Origin: JAVVRP01 sp036654655 | Lineage (GTDB): Bacteria > Bacillota > Clostridia > Christensenellales > UBA1242 | Length of the DNA stretch: 64,000 nt | Assembly (NCBI GenBank): GCA_036654655.1 | Contig: JAVVRP010000001.1 | Location: forward strand, 124,001-188,000 | Reading direction: 5' to 3' | Shown here: positions 63,655 through 64,000 of the stretch, in pieces | Numbering within the stretch: the first letter of the stretch is position 1 | Layout: each line of letters starts with the position of its first letter | The notes under the pieces: model-generated | Databases searched by the model: none | What the model was told of the DNA's origin: nothing | What the model saw: only the letters and a program-made list of their open reading frames with translations | Translations under genes and position numbers: made by a program

Positions 63655-63906
63655 TTATTTTTTTTCAATTGCGCCACTTTTAACAAGAAGTGCTTTTGCT
63701 GTGTCTGTTGGGGTTGCACCATTTTTTAACCATGTAATTGCTTTTTCATTATTGATTTTGATTTCTGCTGGCTTGGTGAGTGGATTATAAGTTCCAATAA
63801 TTTCTACAAATTTTCCGTCACGAGGGCTACGAGAATCAGCAACAATAACACGATAGAAAGGTGATTTTTTATCTCCCATTCTTGTTAATCTGATTTTTAA
63901 TGCCAT
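63655..63906 (-). CDS. rpsP: 30S ribosomal protein S16
   Basis: Small-subunit assembly protein. The 83 residues start MALKIRLTRMGDKKSPFYRVI and include ADSRSPRDGKFVEIIGTYNP, both universal. AAAGGAGAAAAT precedes the ATG. It begins the visible rpsP-khpA-rimM-trmD-rbgA-yraN run; ffh is the usual gene further upstream, beyond the window. Confidence 0.98.
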   Translation of the reverse strand: MALKIRLTRMGDKKSPFYRVIVADSRSPRDGKFVEIIGTYNPLTKPAEIKINNEKAITWLKNGATPTDTAKALLVKSGAIEKK

Positions 63907-64000
63907 AATTTTCTCCTTTTTTTAAATTTTATATAAACCATTTTTCATGGGATATATCATTTGTGCTTTTAACGAAATGACCTTTTGTTTTTCATTTGTT

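Noticed and set aside
1..64000. CRISPR arrays, tRNA or rRNA genes, insertion sequences
   Set aside because: Scanning both strands by eye showed no regularly spaced repeats, no cloverleaf-like sequences and no transposase frames.

Overview
The window is a low-GC (about 30 % by eye), gene-dense chromosomal segment of a Firmicutes/Clostridia-type bacterium using the standard code (TGA serves as a stop, e.g. serS and comM). Local gene orders match Bacillus/Clostridium chromosomes: rpsP-khpA-rimM-trmD-rbgA, comM-dprA-topA-trmFO-hslV-hslU, infC-rpmI-rplT, ruvC-ruvA-ruvB-queA-tgt-yajC, secD-secF, recJ-rel-hemZ, rpsO-pnp-ylxY, ftsK-rimO-pgsA-recA, and miaB-mutS-mutL-miaA-ynbB. Ribosome binding sites are strong and promoters are classical sigma-A type (TTGACA, 17 nt, TATAAT). 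The shortened proteins suggest a reduced, uncultured gut-type lineage; the taxonomic placement is inference.

Layout. 1-4.6 kb (+): end of pheT, a cysteine desulfurase with thiI, and rny. 4.6-8.7 kb (-): a PadR regulator with a membrane domain, then serS translationally coupled to an unrecognised protein resembling a degenerate CD-NTase fold. 8.8-10.5 kb (+): a tyrosine recombinase and lexA, whose operator overlaps its promoter. 10.5-18.3 kb (-): tRNA modification and mismatch repair. 18.4-20.7 kb (+): a class A penicillin-binding protein. 20.7-34.7 kb (-): recA, pgsA, rimO, ftsK, ylxY, pnp, rpsO, hemZ, a shortened Rel enzyme and recJ. 34.8-42.6 kb (-): secF, secD, yajC, two tiny membrane ORFs, tgt, queA and ruvBAC. 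42.7-48.0 kb (-): yebC, trmH, rplT, rpmI, infC (AUU start, attenuated leader), thrS, a DUF1292 protein and ruvX. 48.0-49.8 kb (-): a small accessory patch with two small related ORFs of higher GC and a lone PseB-like dehydratase. 49.9-52.1 kb (-): a YtxH-like protein, an IscU with two AT-hooks, and IscS. 52.2-63.9 kb (-): trxA, hslU/V, trmFO, topA, dprA, comM, rplS, yraN, rbgA, trmD, rimM, khpA and rpsP.

How the genes work together. The content is information processing: translation and its autoregulated ribosomal protein operons, tRNA thiolation and modification (ThiI with its desulfurase, MiaA/MiaB, Tgt/QueA, TrmFO, TrmD), DNA repair and SOS (LexA, RecA, RuvABC, RecJ, MutSL, DprA), Fe-S assembly and protein export. 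LexA-type boxes at lexA, recA and the ruvC promoter suggest a small SOS regulon.

The unusual points are lineage-specific losses or additions in otherwise universal proteins: ThrRS without TGS, MiaB without TRAM, a Rel enzyme without a working HD domain or C-terminal half, SecDF without its proton-relay residues, IscU with AT-hooks, and a membrane-anchored PadR. I found no CRISPR array, tRNA, rRNA, insertion sequence or prophage. No gene-free stretch exceeds 300 bases; the longest (6184-6433) holds a promoter, an 11-bp direct repeat and a 34-bp palindrome.
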